Source of the DNA: JBJXGE01 sp046154185
GTDB taxonomy: Bacteria; Planctomycetota; UBA8108; UBA1146; JAJFFE01
Assembly: GCA_046154185.1 (NCBI GenBank)
Contig: JBJXGE010000043.1
Span: forward strand, 1 to 64,000
Direction: 5' to 3'
Length of the DNA: 64,000 bases
The notes beneath the pieces were generated by a model, which worked only from the letters and a program-made list of their open reading frames with translations, searched no databases and was not told where the DNA came from. Position numbers and translations under genes: made by a program. The stretch's first letter is position 1. Each line of letters begins with the position of its first letter. Shown here piece after piece: positions 7,962 through 16,928 of the stretch.

Positions 7962-10808
7962 ATGACGCTAACTGGTGAGCCGATTCGACGCGTCCAGCGC
8001 TACGTACCCGCGGTCGGACCAAAGTTACAAAAGCTCCTCTTCATCGTGCTCGGTCTCTTTTCGGTGCTCGCGGTCAACGGCCTCTACTTGGTGATTGTCA
8101 CGGTCGCCGAGCACGTGACGAACGACACTTTTCAAAATTATTTCTACCAGTACATGTTTCTCGGCCATCTCGCAGTTGGATTCGGCTCAATCCTCCCGAT
8201 CGTCACGTTTGGCATCATCCACATGCGCAACGCTTGGCGCCGTCCGAATCGGCGCGCTGTGCGCGTCGGCTTCGCCTTATTCGCGATGAGTTTAGTGCTC
8301 ATCGGCTCTGGCATCGTGCTGACGCGACTCGAAGGCGTCATCGAAATCAACGACCCACGAGTGCGTTCAACAGCATACTGGGCGCACGTGTTGTCGCCGT
8401 TCTTCGTCGCGTGGCTCTTCGTCTTGCATCGACTCGCCGGTCGCCGCATTCGCTGGCGAGTCGGTCTCGCCTGGCTCTGCGTGGCGCTCGTGTTCGCACT
8501 CGGCATGCTCGCGCTGCATTCGCAAGACCCGCGCAAGTGGCACGTAGCCGGCAACCCGGATGGCGAGAAGTACTTCTTCCCTTCGCTCGCGCGCACGTTG
8601 AGCGGCGACTTCATTCCCGCCGCGACATTGATGAACGACGCCTACTGCGCGGAATGTCACGCGGATGTGCATGCGAGCTGGCAAGCGAGCGCGCACCGCT
8701 TCAGCTCCTTCAACAATCCGGCGTACTTATTCGCCGTACGCGAAACCCGGCGCGTCGCGCTCGAGCGCGATGGGTCGCTCAATGCCTCGCGCTTTTGCGC
8801 CGGTTGCCATGACGCCGTGCCGTTCTTCAGCGGCGCATTCAACGATCCCAATTACGACGACGTACACGACCCGACAGCCAGCGCCGGCATCTCTTGCAGC
8901 GTGTGCCACTCCATCACTCACATCAACAGCCCGCTCGGTAACGCCGACTTCACGATCGATGAGCCCATTCACTACCCGTTCGCCACGAGTGACAGTCGCT
9001 TTTTGCGCTGGGTCAATCGCACGCTGATCAAAGCGAAACCGGGATTCCACAAGAAGACTTTCCTCAAGCCGCTCCACCGGACCACGGAGTTTTGCGGCTC
9101 GTGTCATAAGGTGCATTTGCCGCCAGAGCTCAACCATTACAAGTGGTTGCGCGGGCAAAACCACTACGACACTTTTTGGTTGAGTGGGGTCTCCGGTTTC
9201 GGCGTCGGCAGCTTCTACTATCCGCCGAAAGCCGAGCCGAACTGCAATGGTTGTCACATGCCGCTGCTGCCGTCGGACGATTTCGCCGCGCGCATACGCG
9301 ATGACTCCGGCGCACGAAAGACGCTCGACCACCAGTTTCCGAGCGCCAACACCGCGGTCCCAATCTTCGGAGTCGAACGTGGCGATCTCAACATCGAGGC
9401 CGCCGCGGCCGCAAACAAGGCGCACGAGGATTTTCTGAAAGGCGTCGTCCGAGTCGATATCTTTGGCATCAAGACCGGCGGCGAGATCTCCGGAACACTG
9501 GTGGCGCCGCTGCGTCCGGACGTGCCGACGCTCGAGCGCGGGGCAAACTACTTACTCGAAGTCGTCGTTCGCACCGTCAAGATGGGCCATCCGTTCACGC
9601 AAGGCACGGTCGACTCGAACGAAGTCTGGCTCGATGTCACACTGAAGAGCGGCGCGCGGATCATCGGGCGTAGTGGCGACTTGAACGAACCCGACCGAAC
9701 TGTCGATCCTTGGTCGCATTTCATCAACGCGTTTGTGCTCGATCGCGCCGGTAATCGAATCAACCGTCGCAACGCCCAAGATATTTTCGTGCCGTTGTAC
9801 TCGAATCAAATCCCCCCGGGCGCGGCGGATAGCGTGCACTTTGGTTTTCGCGTGCCGCCGGACCTCGATGGCCCGATCACCGCTGAAGTCAAGTTGCGCT
9901 ACCGAAAGTTCGACGCCGAATACATGAAACTCGTGCGCGACGATCCCGCCTACGAAAACACGTTGCCGATTCTGACGCTCGCAACCGATCAAGTGACCTT
10001 TCCCGTCGCCGGCAGCGACGCAGTCATTCCCGCGCAACCGATTCCCGAGATTCCACTTTGGCAACGTTGGAATGACTACGGAATTGGACTTCTGAGGAAA
10101 ATGGGCAACGGCGAGCTACGCCAAGCCGAGCACGCGTTCATGAGAGTCGAAGAACTCGGACGGCCCGATGGTCCGCTCAACTTGGCGCGGGTCTACTTGC
10201 GCGACGGTCGCGTCGAGAACGAAGCCCCCGCGGCACTGCGACGCGCGAGTCAATTCGACCCGCCGGCCCCGGAATGGACCGTGCTTTGGCTGACGGGGCA
10301 AGTGAATCGCGAGAATCTCGACTTCGACGGCGCCATCAACGCCTACAAACAAATCATCGCGGGCGGCTTTTCCCAAGCCGCCGGACGCGGCTTTGATTTT
10401 TCGCGTGACTACAATTTGCTGAACGAGTTGGGCTCCGCGCTCTACGCCCGCGCGAAAACGGAGCGCGGCGAAACAGCCCGTGCGGCGCGAGACGCGTTCT
10501 TACGCGAGTCGGCGGAGTGGTTCGACAAAGTACTGAGCTACGACCCAGAAAACGCGCGCGCGCATTACAATCTCAAACAAGTGCATTTGGATCTCGGCGA
10601 CACGGAGCGCTCGGCGCGACATGCAGGCCTGCACGAGAAATACCGCACCGACGACAATGCGCGCGATGTCGCGTTCGCGGCGGCGCGCCGAACCTACCCG
10701 CACGCCGACAAGGCGGCGGAACCGATCGTTATCTACGATCTGCAGCGCGACGGCGCGTACGGTCTGCCGCCGACGACGACGACAACAACATCGCCTGAAA
10801 AGAAGTGA
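7962..10808 (+). CDS. Membrane pentahaem c-type cytochrome with TPR-like C-terminus
   Basis: The 948-residue protein starts with five predicted membrane helices (about 24-48, 66-87, 101-122, 141-158, 166-186). These hold histidines H69, H87, H142, H156 and H186, which could bind b-type haem. A periplasmic domain follows with five CXXCH sites: CAECH 229-233, CAGCH 279-283, CSVCH 312-316, CGSCH 378-382 and CNGCH 428-432. A region of about 200 residues with beta character comes next, then a helical repeat region near 690-900 resembling tetratricopeptide repeats. A role in periplasmic electron transfer is likely; the donor and acceptor are unknown. ATG at 7962 follows CTGGAG. The stop abuts the next start (TGA-ATG), so the two genes are one operon. 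Confidence 0.88.
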   Translation: MTLTGEPIRRVQRYVPAVGPKLQKLLFIVLGLFSVLAVNGLYLVIVTVAEHVTNDTFQNYFYQYMFLGHLAVGFGSILPIVTFGIIHMRNAWRRPNRRAVRVGFALFAMSLVLIGSGIVLTRLEGVIEINDPRVRSTAYWAHVLSPFFVAWLFVLHRLAGRRIRWRVGLAWLCVALVFALGMLALHSQDPRKWHVAGNPDGEKYFFPSLARTLSGDFIPAATLMNDAYCAECHADVHASWQASAHRFSSFNNPAYLFAVRETRRVALERDGSLNASRFCAGCHDAVPFFSGAFNDPNYDDVHDPTASAGISCSVCHSITHINSPLGNADFTIDEPIHYPFATSDSRFLRWVNRTLIKAKPGFHKKTFLKPLHRTTEFCGSCHKVHLPPELNHYKWLRGQNHYDTFWLSGVSGFGVGSFYYPPKAEPNCNGCHMPLLPSDDFAARIRDDSGARKTLDHQFPSANTAVPIFGVERGDLNIEAAAAANKAHEDFLKGVVRVDIFGIKTGGEISGTLVAPLRPDVPTLERGANYLLEVVVRTVKMGHPFTQGTVDSNEVWLDVTLKSGARIIGRSGDLNEPDRTVDPWSHFINAFVLDRAGNRINRRNAQDIFVPLYSNQIPPGAADSVHFGFRVPPDLDGPITAEVKLRYRKFDAEYMKLVRDDPAYENTLPILTLATDQVTFPVAGSDAVIPAQPIPEIPLWQRWNDYGIGLLRKMGNGELRQAEHAFMRVEELGRPDGPLNLARVYLRDGRVENEAPAALRRASQFDPPAPEWTVLWLTGQVNRENLDFDGAINAYKQIIAGGFSQAAGRGFDFSRDYNLLNELGSALYARAKTERGETARAARDAFLRESAEWFDKVLSYDPENARAHYNLKQVHLDLGDTERSARHAGLHEKYRTDDNARDVAFAAARRTYPHADKAAEPIVIYDLQRDGAYGLPPTTTTTTSPEKK

Positions 10809-12686
10809 ATGACGCTCAACGCTCCCGAGTCGCAACCGAACTCGCCACCGCGGAGCGCCGCATCAGCGACTGACGAATGGGTGCCGGCGGACGATGCGGT
10901 GATCGGCCGCGCGTTTCGCACCTCGCTGTGGATCCTGCTCGCACTCGCGATCGGCGTGGGTCTTTGGTTTTGGCTCAGCCGCGCGCCGCAGCGCAAGGAA
11001 GTCGTCGAGCAAAAAGATCTTTCGCACATCACTGCGAAAGACCTCGAAAAAGCCGCGGCGGCGCCGGCCATCGAGTTCACGGACATCACGCGCGCGGCCG
11101 GAATTCATTTTCAACACTCTAATGGCGCGACCGGCCAGAAACTGCTGCCGGAGACGCTCGGTTCCGGTTGCGCATTCTTCGACTTTGACTCCGACGGCGA
11201 TCAGGATTTGGCGCTCGTCAATTCTTGCTCGTGGCCGGAAGATCCCGCACCCGCCGAACGCCCTACACAACGACTCTATCGCAACGATGGCAGCGGCAAG
11301 TTCGACGACGTGACGAAAGCCTGCGGTCTCGACGCGACGTTTTACGGCACCGGCATCGCGACCGGCGACTACGACGGCGACGGCGACACCGATCTGTTTT
11401 TCACCGCAGTCGGAGCGAACCATTTGTATCGCAATGATGCCGGGCAGTTCGTGGCCGTGACCGACTCGGCCGGCGTCGCCGGCGCCAGCGACGGCTGGCA
11501 TTCGAGCGCGGGTTTCTTCGACTACGACCGCGATGGAGATCTGGATCTCTTCGTGTGCAAGTACGTCGTTTGGTCGCGCGCCATCGATCTCGCACAGGAA
11601 TTCAGTATCAATGGCCAGGATCGCGCCTATGGTCCCCCGACAAATTTTCAGGGGACGTTTCCGTGCCTCTATCGCAACGACGGCCACGGACGCTTCACCG
11701 ATGTGTCGGACGCGGCAGGCCTGCACGTTGTGAATCCCGCCAACGGCCAGCCGGTCGCGAAAGCGCTCGGCGTGTGCTTCGTGGATGTCGATCGTGACGG
11801 CTATTTGGATGTGTTGGTCGCAAACGATACGACTCAGAATTTTTTCTTCCGCAATGACGGGCGCGGCGCTTTCGCAGAAATCGGGCAGGCAACCGGTTTC
11901 GCATTTGACGTCGACGGCATCGCGACCGGCGCGATGGGAATCGACGCCGCGTATTTTCGTAACGACGAGGCCTTGGCGGTTGGCATCGGCAACTTCGCCA
12001 ACCAGCCGACTTCGTTCTATGTGCGGCAGTCCAACAACCTCTATTGGTCCGACGACGCGGTGCTCGAAGGACTCGGCGCCGCGACCCGTGTGCGACTCAA
12101 ATTCGGCGTCCTCTTTTTCGATGCCGACCTCGATGGTCGACTCGATTTTTTCCAAGCGAACGGACACCTCGAAGAAGAGATCGCGGAGGTACAGGTCTCC
12201 CAGCAGTATCGTCAAGCCGCGCAACTTTTTTGGAATCGCGGCCCATCGGGGCGCGGCGCGTTTACGGAAATCCCGCCGACTCGACTCGGCGATTTGCCGC
12301 AGCCGTTGGTCGGTCGCGCGGCGGCCTACGCGGACATCGATGCCGACGGCGATCTGGATCTCTGCCTCACGCAAGTCGCGGGTCCGCCGGCGTTGCTGCG
12401 CAATGATCAGCAGCTCGGACACAACTGGGTCCGCCTCGAACTCCGCGGTCGCGGCGGCAACACCGGCGCCATCGGCGCCACGGTCGAGTTGGTCGCCGGA
12501 GGCATTCGACAACGGCAATGCGTCCAACCGACTCGCAGCTATCTCTCGCAGGTGGAGCTGCCGCTGACGTTCGGACTCGGCGCCGCGAGCGCGGTCGAGA
12601 GTATCGCGATCACTTGGCCCGATGGATCAGCGAGCACGCTCCCGACCGTGGCGCTGAATCGCCTCACCGTCGTCTCTCAACCTTAG
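10809..12686 (+). CDS. FG-GAP/VCBS repeat protein with ASPIC/UnbV domain (CRTAC1-like)
   Basis: The 625-residue protein has a membrane anchor at about 37-56, then repeated calcium-binding FG-GAP/VCBS blades such as FDFDSDGDQDLALVN, GDYDGDGDTDLFF, FDYDRDGDLDLFV, VDRDGYLDVLVAND and ADIDADGDLDLCL. The C-terminus has the ASPIC/UnbV signature LELRGRGGNTGAIGA and SIAITWPDGS. Together these predict an extracytoplasmic beta-propeller fixed to the membrane. Proteins of this type are abundant in Planctomycetota and Acidobacteriota and often sit beside TPR proteins, but their biochemical role is not established. Its direct junction with the multihaem cytochrome suggests joint function. Confidence 0.92.
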   Translation: MTLNAPESQPNSPPRSAASATDEWVPADDAVIGRAFRTSLWILLALAIGVGLWFWLSRAPQRKEVVEQKDLSHITAKDLEKAAAAPAIEFTDITRAAGIHFQHSNGATGQKLLPETLGSGCAFFDFDSDGDQDLALVNSCSWPEDPAPAERPTQRLYRNDGSGKFDDVTKACGLDATFYGTGIATGDYDGDGDTDLFFTAVGANHLYRNDAGQFVAVTDSAGVAGASDGWHSSAGFFDYDRDGDLDLFVCKYVVWSRAIDLAQEFSINGQDRAYGPPTNFQGTFPCLYRNDGHGRFTDVSDAAGLHVVNPANGQPVAKALGVCFVDVDRDGYLDVLVANDTTQNFFFRNDGRGAFAEIGQATGFAFDVDGIATGAMGIDAAYFRNDEALAVGIGNFANQPTSFYVRQSNNLYWSDDAVLEGLGAATRVRLKFGVLFFDADLDGRLDFFQANGHLEEEIAEVQVSQQYRQAAQLFWNRGPSGRGAFTEIPPTRLGDLPQPLVGRAAAYADIDADGDLDLCLTQVAGPPALLRNDQQLGHNWVRLELRGRGGNTGAIGATVELVAGGIRQRQCVQPTRSYLSQVELPLTFGLGAASAVESIAITWPDGSASTLPTVALNRLTVVSQP

Positions 12687-12722
12687 GATTCCGCCATTCG
12701 AAACGCGCTTTCTTCGACCGCG

Positions 12723-14663
12723 ATGCGCTTGTTCCTCTTCGCGCTCGCGCTCCGCGTGCTCGTCCTCATCAGCCTGCGCGACTCCCCAACTTTCGTCGTG
12801 CCCGTCATGGACGAAGCGGACTACGACGCGCTCGCGCGCAGTCTCGTCGGCGACACGCGCGCGATCACGCCGCTCTTCTGGCAATCCGTCGCCTATCCGC
12901 TGTGGTTGACCGTTGTGTATTTCTGCACAAACTCGTCCATCTTCGCCGCGCGCCTGCTGCAGATCGTCGTTGGCGCCGCCGCCTGCGTTCTCACCTGCGC
13001 GCTCGGAAAAAAACTTTTTGACGAGCGGATCGGCCGCTGGGCGGGAATCGCGCATGCCGTCTACGGACCGTGCTTGTTTTTCGACACGCAACTGCTACCG
13101 GCGAGCTGGGCGACATTCCTCGGATTGCTTTTCGCGCTCTTGGCTGTTGAACGCGAACCCTTGCGCCGACATCACTTCGCGCTCGGATTCGTCGGCGCGC
13201 TCGCCATCGTGACACACCCGGTTTTCCTGCCGGTCATCGCCCTGGTCATCGGCGCGCTCTGGCTGCGAAAAACGCAGCGTCCAACCGCACGGCAGGCGCT
13301 CCGCCTCGCGCTTGGCCTCACCGTCGTGTTACTGCCGATCTCGGTGTTGCGCCTCTCGGTCACTGGAAGTTTCGGTTTCCTGCCGGCGAGCGGGGGAATC
13401 AATCTGCACATCGGCAACAACCTCGAACGCGAGCGAACGGTCGCGTTGCGCGCGGGCGCCGCGTGGGATGAACTCGCCGGTCGCGCAAAGGCGGCCGGCG
13501 CGCGCGATCTCTGGGAGGAGGATGCGTATTTCCGAAACCAAACAAGCGACTACATCACGGCACATCCCGCGCACTTCTTACGAAATATGGCGGCGAAGAC
13601 TGTCGAATTCCTGAGCCCACGTGAACTGCCGCGTACGTTCGATCTCTATGCCCAAACGCAGTACTCGTGGCTGCTCAAGCTCACACTCTGGCAAGTCTTC
13701 GGCTTCGGGTTTCCGTTCGGCGTGATCGCGATCTTCGCGTTCGTCGGCGCCGCCGTGCGTGGGCGCGAACTCGCACTGACGACCTGGCTCATCCTCATTC
13801 TCTATCCGCTCGCAGTGATTGCGGTTTTCCCCGCCGCGCGCTACCGGTTGCCGTGGATTCCGTTCGTACTGGTGGTCGCGGCGGCCGGGCTCGCGACGTG
13901 TTTGCGAGCGCCGCGAAAGTGCGCGCCTTGGTTGGCGATCGCGACCGTTGTCGTCGGCGCGCTCTGCGCCGTTCGACCGCATCCGCAGGAAGCCGGCAAC
14001 TTCGCCGCCGAGCTGCATTCGCTCGTCGGCAGCAGACTCTGGACGGAAGGCCACGCGCCGCAAGCGTGCGAACACTTCATTCGCGCCGCCGCCGCGGATC
14101 CCGAGAATCCCGAGATCCTCGCGAAACTCGGCGAGGCGCAAGTCGCCCTCGGACGGTTGCCGGACGGGATCGCGAGTTACCGGCGCGCACTCGCCGTCAA
14201 ACGCGACGCACTAGCCGTTCACCATCTGCTCGGTGTTGCGTTGCTCATGGCGGAAGACTTCGAAAGCGCCGTGACTCACTTTCGCGAAGCGCTCCGGCTC
14301 AATCCAGACTACGCTGAAGCGCATGGCAATCTCGGCGTTGCGTTGCAGCGACTCGGACAATCGGCCGCCGCGATCGCCGCCTATAGCGCAGCGGTTGCGA
14401 TCGAGCCCAGAAACGCCGGCGTGCTGCAAAACCTGGGAGTCGCGCTCGCGCAGACCGGCGAGTTTCCACGAGCGATTCAAGTGTTGGAACAAGCCATTGC
14501 CGCGGCCGGTCGCAATGGCAACGGTCCGAAACTCATCCTCGCGCAAGTCCTCCGGCACACGGGTGAGACCGAGCAGGCGCGCGCGCTCCTCCGCGAGATT
14601 CTCGCGACGTCTCCGAACGACCCGGGTGCCATCTCCCTGTTGCACGAAATCGATGGACGTTGA
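12723..14663 (+). CDS. Polytopic membrane glycosyltransferase (GT39/ArnT-like) with C-terminal TPRs
   Basis: The 646-residue protein has about ten membrane helices in its first 430 residues. It starts MRLFLFALALRVLVLIS and soon has the acidic motif MDEADYDALA, which corresponds to the catalytic loop region of dolichyl-phosphate-mannose-type transferases. The C-terminal ~200 residues are typical tetratricopeptide repeats, for example ALRLNPDYAEAHGNLGVALQ. It probably moves a sugar from a polyprenyl-phosphate donor to an extracytoplasmic acceptor, with TPRs binding partners. It follows the CRTAC1-like gene by 36 bp on the same strand and may be cotranscribed. Substrate and acceptor cannot be told from the sequence. 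Confidence 0.82.
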   Translation: MRLFLFALALRVLVLISLRDSPTFVVPVMDEADYDALARSLVGDTRAITPLFWQSVAYPLWLTVVYFCTNSSIFAARLLQIVVGAAACVLTCALGKKLFDERIGRWAGIAHAVYGPCLFFDTQLLPASWATFLGLLFALLAVEREPLRRHHFALGFVGALAIVTHPVFLPVIALVIGALWLRKTQRPTARQALRLALGLTVVLLPISVLRLSVTGSFGFLPASGGINLHIGNNLERERTVALRAGAAWDELAGRAKAAGARDLWEEDAYFRNQTSDYITAHPAHFLRNMAAKTVEFLSPRELPRTFDLYAQTQYSWLLKLTLWQVFGFGFPFGVIAIFAFVGAAVRGRELALTTWLILILYPLAVIAVFPAARYRLPWIPFVLVVAAAGLATCLRAPRKCAPWLAIATVVVGALCAVRPHPQEAGNFAAELHSLVGSRLWTEGHAPQACEHFIRAAAADPENPEILAKLGEAQVALGRLPDGIASYRRALAVKRDALAVHHLLGVALLMAEDFESAVTHFREALRLNPDYAEAHGNLGVALQRLGQSAAAIAAYSAAVAIEPRNAGVLQNLGVALAQTGEFPRAIQVLEQAIAAAGRNGNGPKLILAQVLRHTGETEQARALLREILATSPNDPGAISLLHEIDGR

Positions 14664-14786
14664 TAGCGGCTCGTGCCGTGTCAGGAAACCTTGGCCCGCT
14701 CACGAGCGACCGAGCGAAACCGGAGGCGACCGGCCTGGTCGTTCGTTGAGGTTTTCGCGACGAAGCGGACAAGAGTGACCCGAGCG

Positions 14787-15476
14787 CTAGGCGAGCACTC
14801 GCACCAGCCAGCGCGCGACGTCGACGATCTCTTCGCCGCAGACGTTGTGCTGCATCGGATACGTGCGCCACTCGACGCGATAACGCAGTTCCTCGAGCCG
14901 TCGCCGGCCGCGTTCCGCAAACGCAATCGGCACGACCGGATCGTGCGTGCCGTGACATTCGAGAATCGGCACGTCGCGATTCGCCGGCGACGCCTCCGCT
15001 TCGAGGCTATCGGCGAGCAGCAAGTAACCCGACAGAATCATCACGCCCGCGACCCGCTCCGCGGCGCGGAGACCAACGTGCGCCGCCATCGCGCCGCCTT
15101 GCGAAAAACCCGCGAGGACAAGCCGACTCGGTGGACAGCCACGCGCCACCTCGCTGGCGACCAGCGCCTCGATCAAGCGCGCGGAATCCTGCACACCCGC
15201 CGCGTCCTCGTCGCGATCCGCGTCCAACGATTTGATGTCATACCAGGCGCGCATCGGCATGCCACCGTTCAGTGACACCGGTCGCACCGGCGCATGCGGA
15301 AATACAAAACGCACGGCGAGTGCGCGCGGCAATCGCAACTCCGGCACAATGGACTCGAAGTCGTGCCCGTCGGCGCCGAGTCCGTGCAACCACACCACGC
15401 ACGCCGGGACCGCGCCCGCGGCGGGCTGACCGTGCTCAACGACGACACAAGGTAAGAGCGAAGTGGATTTCTTCAT
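14787..15476 (-). CDS. Alpha/beta hydrolase, carboxylesterase/lysophospholipase family
   Basis: This 229-residue protein has the full catalytic triad of the phospholipase/carboxylesterase family: nucleophile S125 in GFSQGG, D179 in HGTHDPVVP and H210 in MQHNVCGEE. The oxyanion motif WLHGLGADGHDF lies at 29-40. It should be a cytoplasmic serine esterase acting on short-chain or acyl esters. ATG at 15476 was chosen; a GTG six codons upstream is possible but would only add a basic hexapeptide. It is a single gene, convergent with the glycosyltransferase upstream and divergent from the SDR gene. Confidence 0.92.
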   Translation of the reverse strand: MKKSTSLLPCVVVEHGQPAAGAVPACVVWLHGLGADGHDFESIVPELRLPRALAVRFVFPHAPVRPVSLNGGMPMRAWYDIKSLDADRDEDAAGVQDSARLIEALVASEVARGCPPSRLVLAGFSQGGAMAAHVGLRAAERVAGVMILSGYLLLADSLEAEASPANRDVPILECHGTHDPVVPIAFAERGRRRLEELRYRVEWRTYPMQHNVCGEEIVDVARWLVRVLA

Positions 15477-15607
15477 GCGGTGCCAGCGTCGCACAAGCTC
15501 GTGTAGGTGAAAAGATCAGTTCAGCTCGGGGTGACGCGTTGCGCGCATTGCCCCTTTTGTTTAGTCGCGGCACGCGCTATGTTCGGCCGCCACGACAGGG
15601 AGGCAAT

Positions 15608-16345
15608 GTGAAGGTTGTTTTTCTCGGCGCGACGCGCGGCATGGGTCGATCGCTGGCGCGAAAACTCGCGGCTCGCAAAGACGAGTTATTCTTACTCGGT
15701 CGCGACTTGACCGACCTTGAACGCAGCGCGCGCGATCTCGAAGTCTATGGGTCGACCGGTGCCGTGAAGTGCGCGCAGTGCGACCTCAGCTCGCCCGCCC
15801 AGTTCGCGCCGGCGCTCGCCGCGGCCGAGGTCGCGCTTGGTGGACTCGATCTCGTCGTCGTGACCGCGGGTCTGTTCGCGCAACAGGATGAACTCGAGCA
15901 AGACGCGCGACGACTCGAGGACTTACTCGACGTCAACTTCACGCACACCGTGTTGTTCTGCGAAGAAGCGCGCAAGCGGCTGCTCGCGCGCGGCGGCGGA
16001 AAACTCTGCGTGTTCAGCTCGGTCGCGGGCGATCGGGCGCGAAAGCCGATTCTGCTTTATGGCGCCGCCAAAGCCGGGCTCTCGTACTACCTCGAAGGGC
16101 TCGATCATAAATTCCGGAGCGCCGGCCTACAGACCATCACCGTCAAACCGGGCTTCGTCCGCACATCGATGACGGCCGGACTCAAGCCGCCGCCGTTTGC
16201 TGGCGAGCCCGACGGCGTCGCTGCGATCGTCTTGCGCGCCATCGATCGTGGGCGACCCGTGGTCTATGCGCCGGGCGCGTGGCGCTGGGTCATGTTGATC
16301 ATTCGCAATCTCCCGCGCGCGGTGATGCGCCGGATCGGCTTCTAG
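15608..16345 (+). CDS. Short-chain dehydrogenase/reductase, DprE2-like
   Basis: The 245-residue Rossmann oxidoreductase has the nucleotide-binding motif GATRGMG (7-13), the structural N110, and the catalytic S138, Y151 and K155 (YGAAK). The closing VYAPGAWRWVMLIIRNLP resembles the C-terminal helix of decaprenylphosphoryl-ribose epimerase subunit DprE2-like SDRs, so an NADPH-linked ketoreductase is likely. The substrate is open, because no DprE1 partner is nearby. GTG at 15608 was picked because GGGAGG stands just before it; the same frame is open far upstream, but that part overlaps the divergent esterase gene and looks non-coding. Confidence 0.9.
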   Translation: MKVVFLGATRGMGRSLARKLAARKDELFLLGRDLTDLERSARDLEVYGSTGAVKCAQCDLSSPAQFAPALAAAEVALGGLDLVVVTAGLFAQQDELEQDARRLEDLLDVNFTHTVLFCEEARKRLLARGGGKLCVFSSVAGDRARKPILLYGAAKAGLSYYLEGLDHKFRSAGLQTITVKPGFVRTSMTAGLKPPPFAGEPDGVAAIVLRAIDRGRPVVYAPGAWRWVMLIIRNLPRAVMRRIGF

Positions 16346-16367
16346 ACGCGTAGGGCTGGTACTGAGT

Positions 16368-16922
16368 CTAGACGCGCTCGAGCGGTCGATGCGGCCCGGC
16401 GGGCACGACGATGCGAATCGCGTCGCCCGGCCGCACTTCGCCGCCGACCAATACCACACTCATGACACCCGATTTGCGAACGATATTGCCGCGTTCGTCG
16501 CGATCGAGGACGGCGGCCATGAGGCCCGGTCGAAAGTCGTCGAGCTGCGAGCACGGATTGCGGAGTCCCGTCACTTCCAACACCGCATCGCGCCCCACGT
16601 GAAGTCGAGTGCCGCACGGGAGCGCAAGGAGAGCGATCCCGGTCGTCGTGATGTTTTCGCCCAATTGCCCTGCAGAGACTGCGAATCCACGTGCGCGCAA
16701 CTCGTCAAGTAGTTCACTGTGAATGAGGTGCACTTGGCGCAAGTTCGGCTGCGTCGGGTCGCGCGCCACGCGCGAGCGATGCTGCACGGTCACGCCCGAA
16801 TGCGCATCCCCCACGACACCGAGCCCCGCCGCCAATTCAATGGCGGGCTCGAGAATCTTGCTGAAAGCATGCGCCGCGCTGCGACTGACGGCCGCGACGA
16901 TGCCGAGCGATGGCAATGGCAT
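16368..16922 (-). CDS. MOSC domain protein
   Basis: A 184-residue MOSC (molybdenum cofactor sulfurase C-terminal) protein. The diagnostic features are GDAHSG early on, VSAGQLGENITTTGI, and the conserved cysteine in LEVTGLRNPCSQLDDF, which in family members binds sulfur or molybdenum cofactor. It ends with the usual SVVLVGGEVRPGDAI. Stand-alone MOSC proteins, such as YiiM, have been linked to reduction of N-hydroxylated compounds and metal-sulfur cluster handling; the role here is unknown. It starts 6 bp after the stop of the dockerin-tailed gene on the same strand. Confidence 0.9.
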   Translation of the reverse strand: MPLPSLGIVAAVSRSAAHAFSKILEPAIELAAGLGVVGDAHSGVTVQHRSRVARDPTQPNLRQVHLIHSELLDELRARGFAVSAGQLGENITTTGIALLALPCGTRLHVGRDAVLEVTGLRNPCSQLDDFRPGLMAAVLDRDERGNIVRKSGVMSVVLVGGEVRPGDAIRIVVPAGPHRPLERV

Positions 16923-16928
16923 CGACGG

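Noticed and set aside
10863..12527. 554-residue open frame on the minus strand
   Set aside because: It is the complement of the FG-GAP/ASPIC gene, whose plus-strand protein has clear repeated motifs; the opposite frame has none.
15272..15607. Upstream extension of the SDR frame
   Set aside because: The added ~112 residues are Arg-rich, overlap the divergent esterase gene, and a strong ribosome site precedes GTG at 15608.
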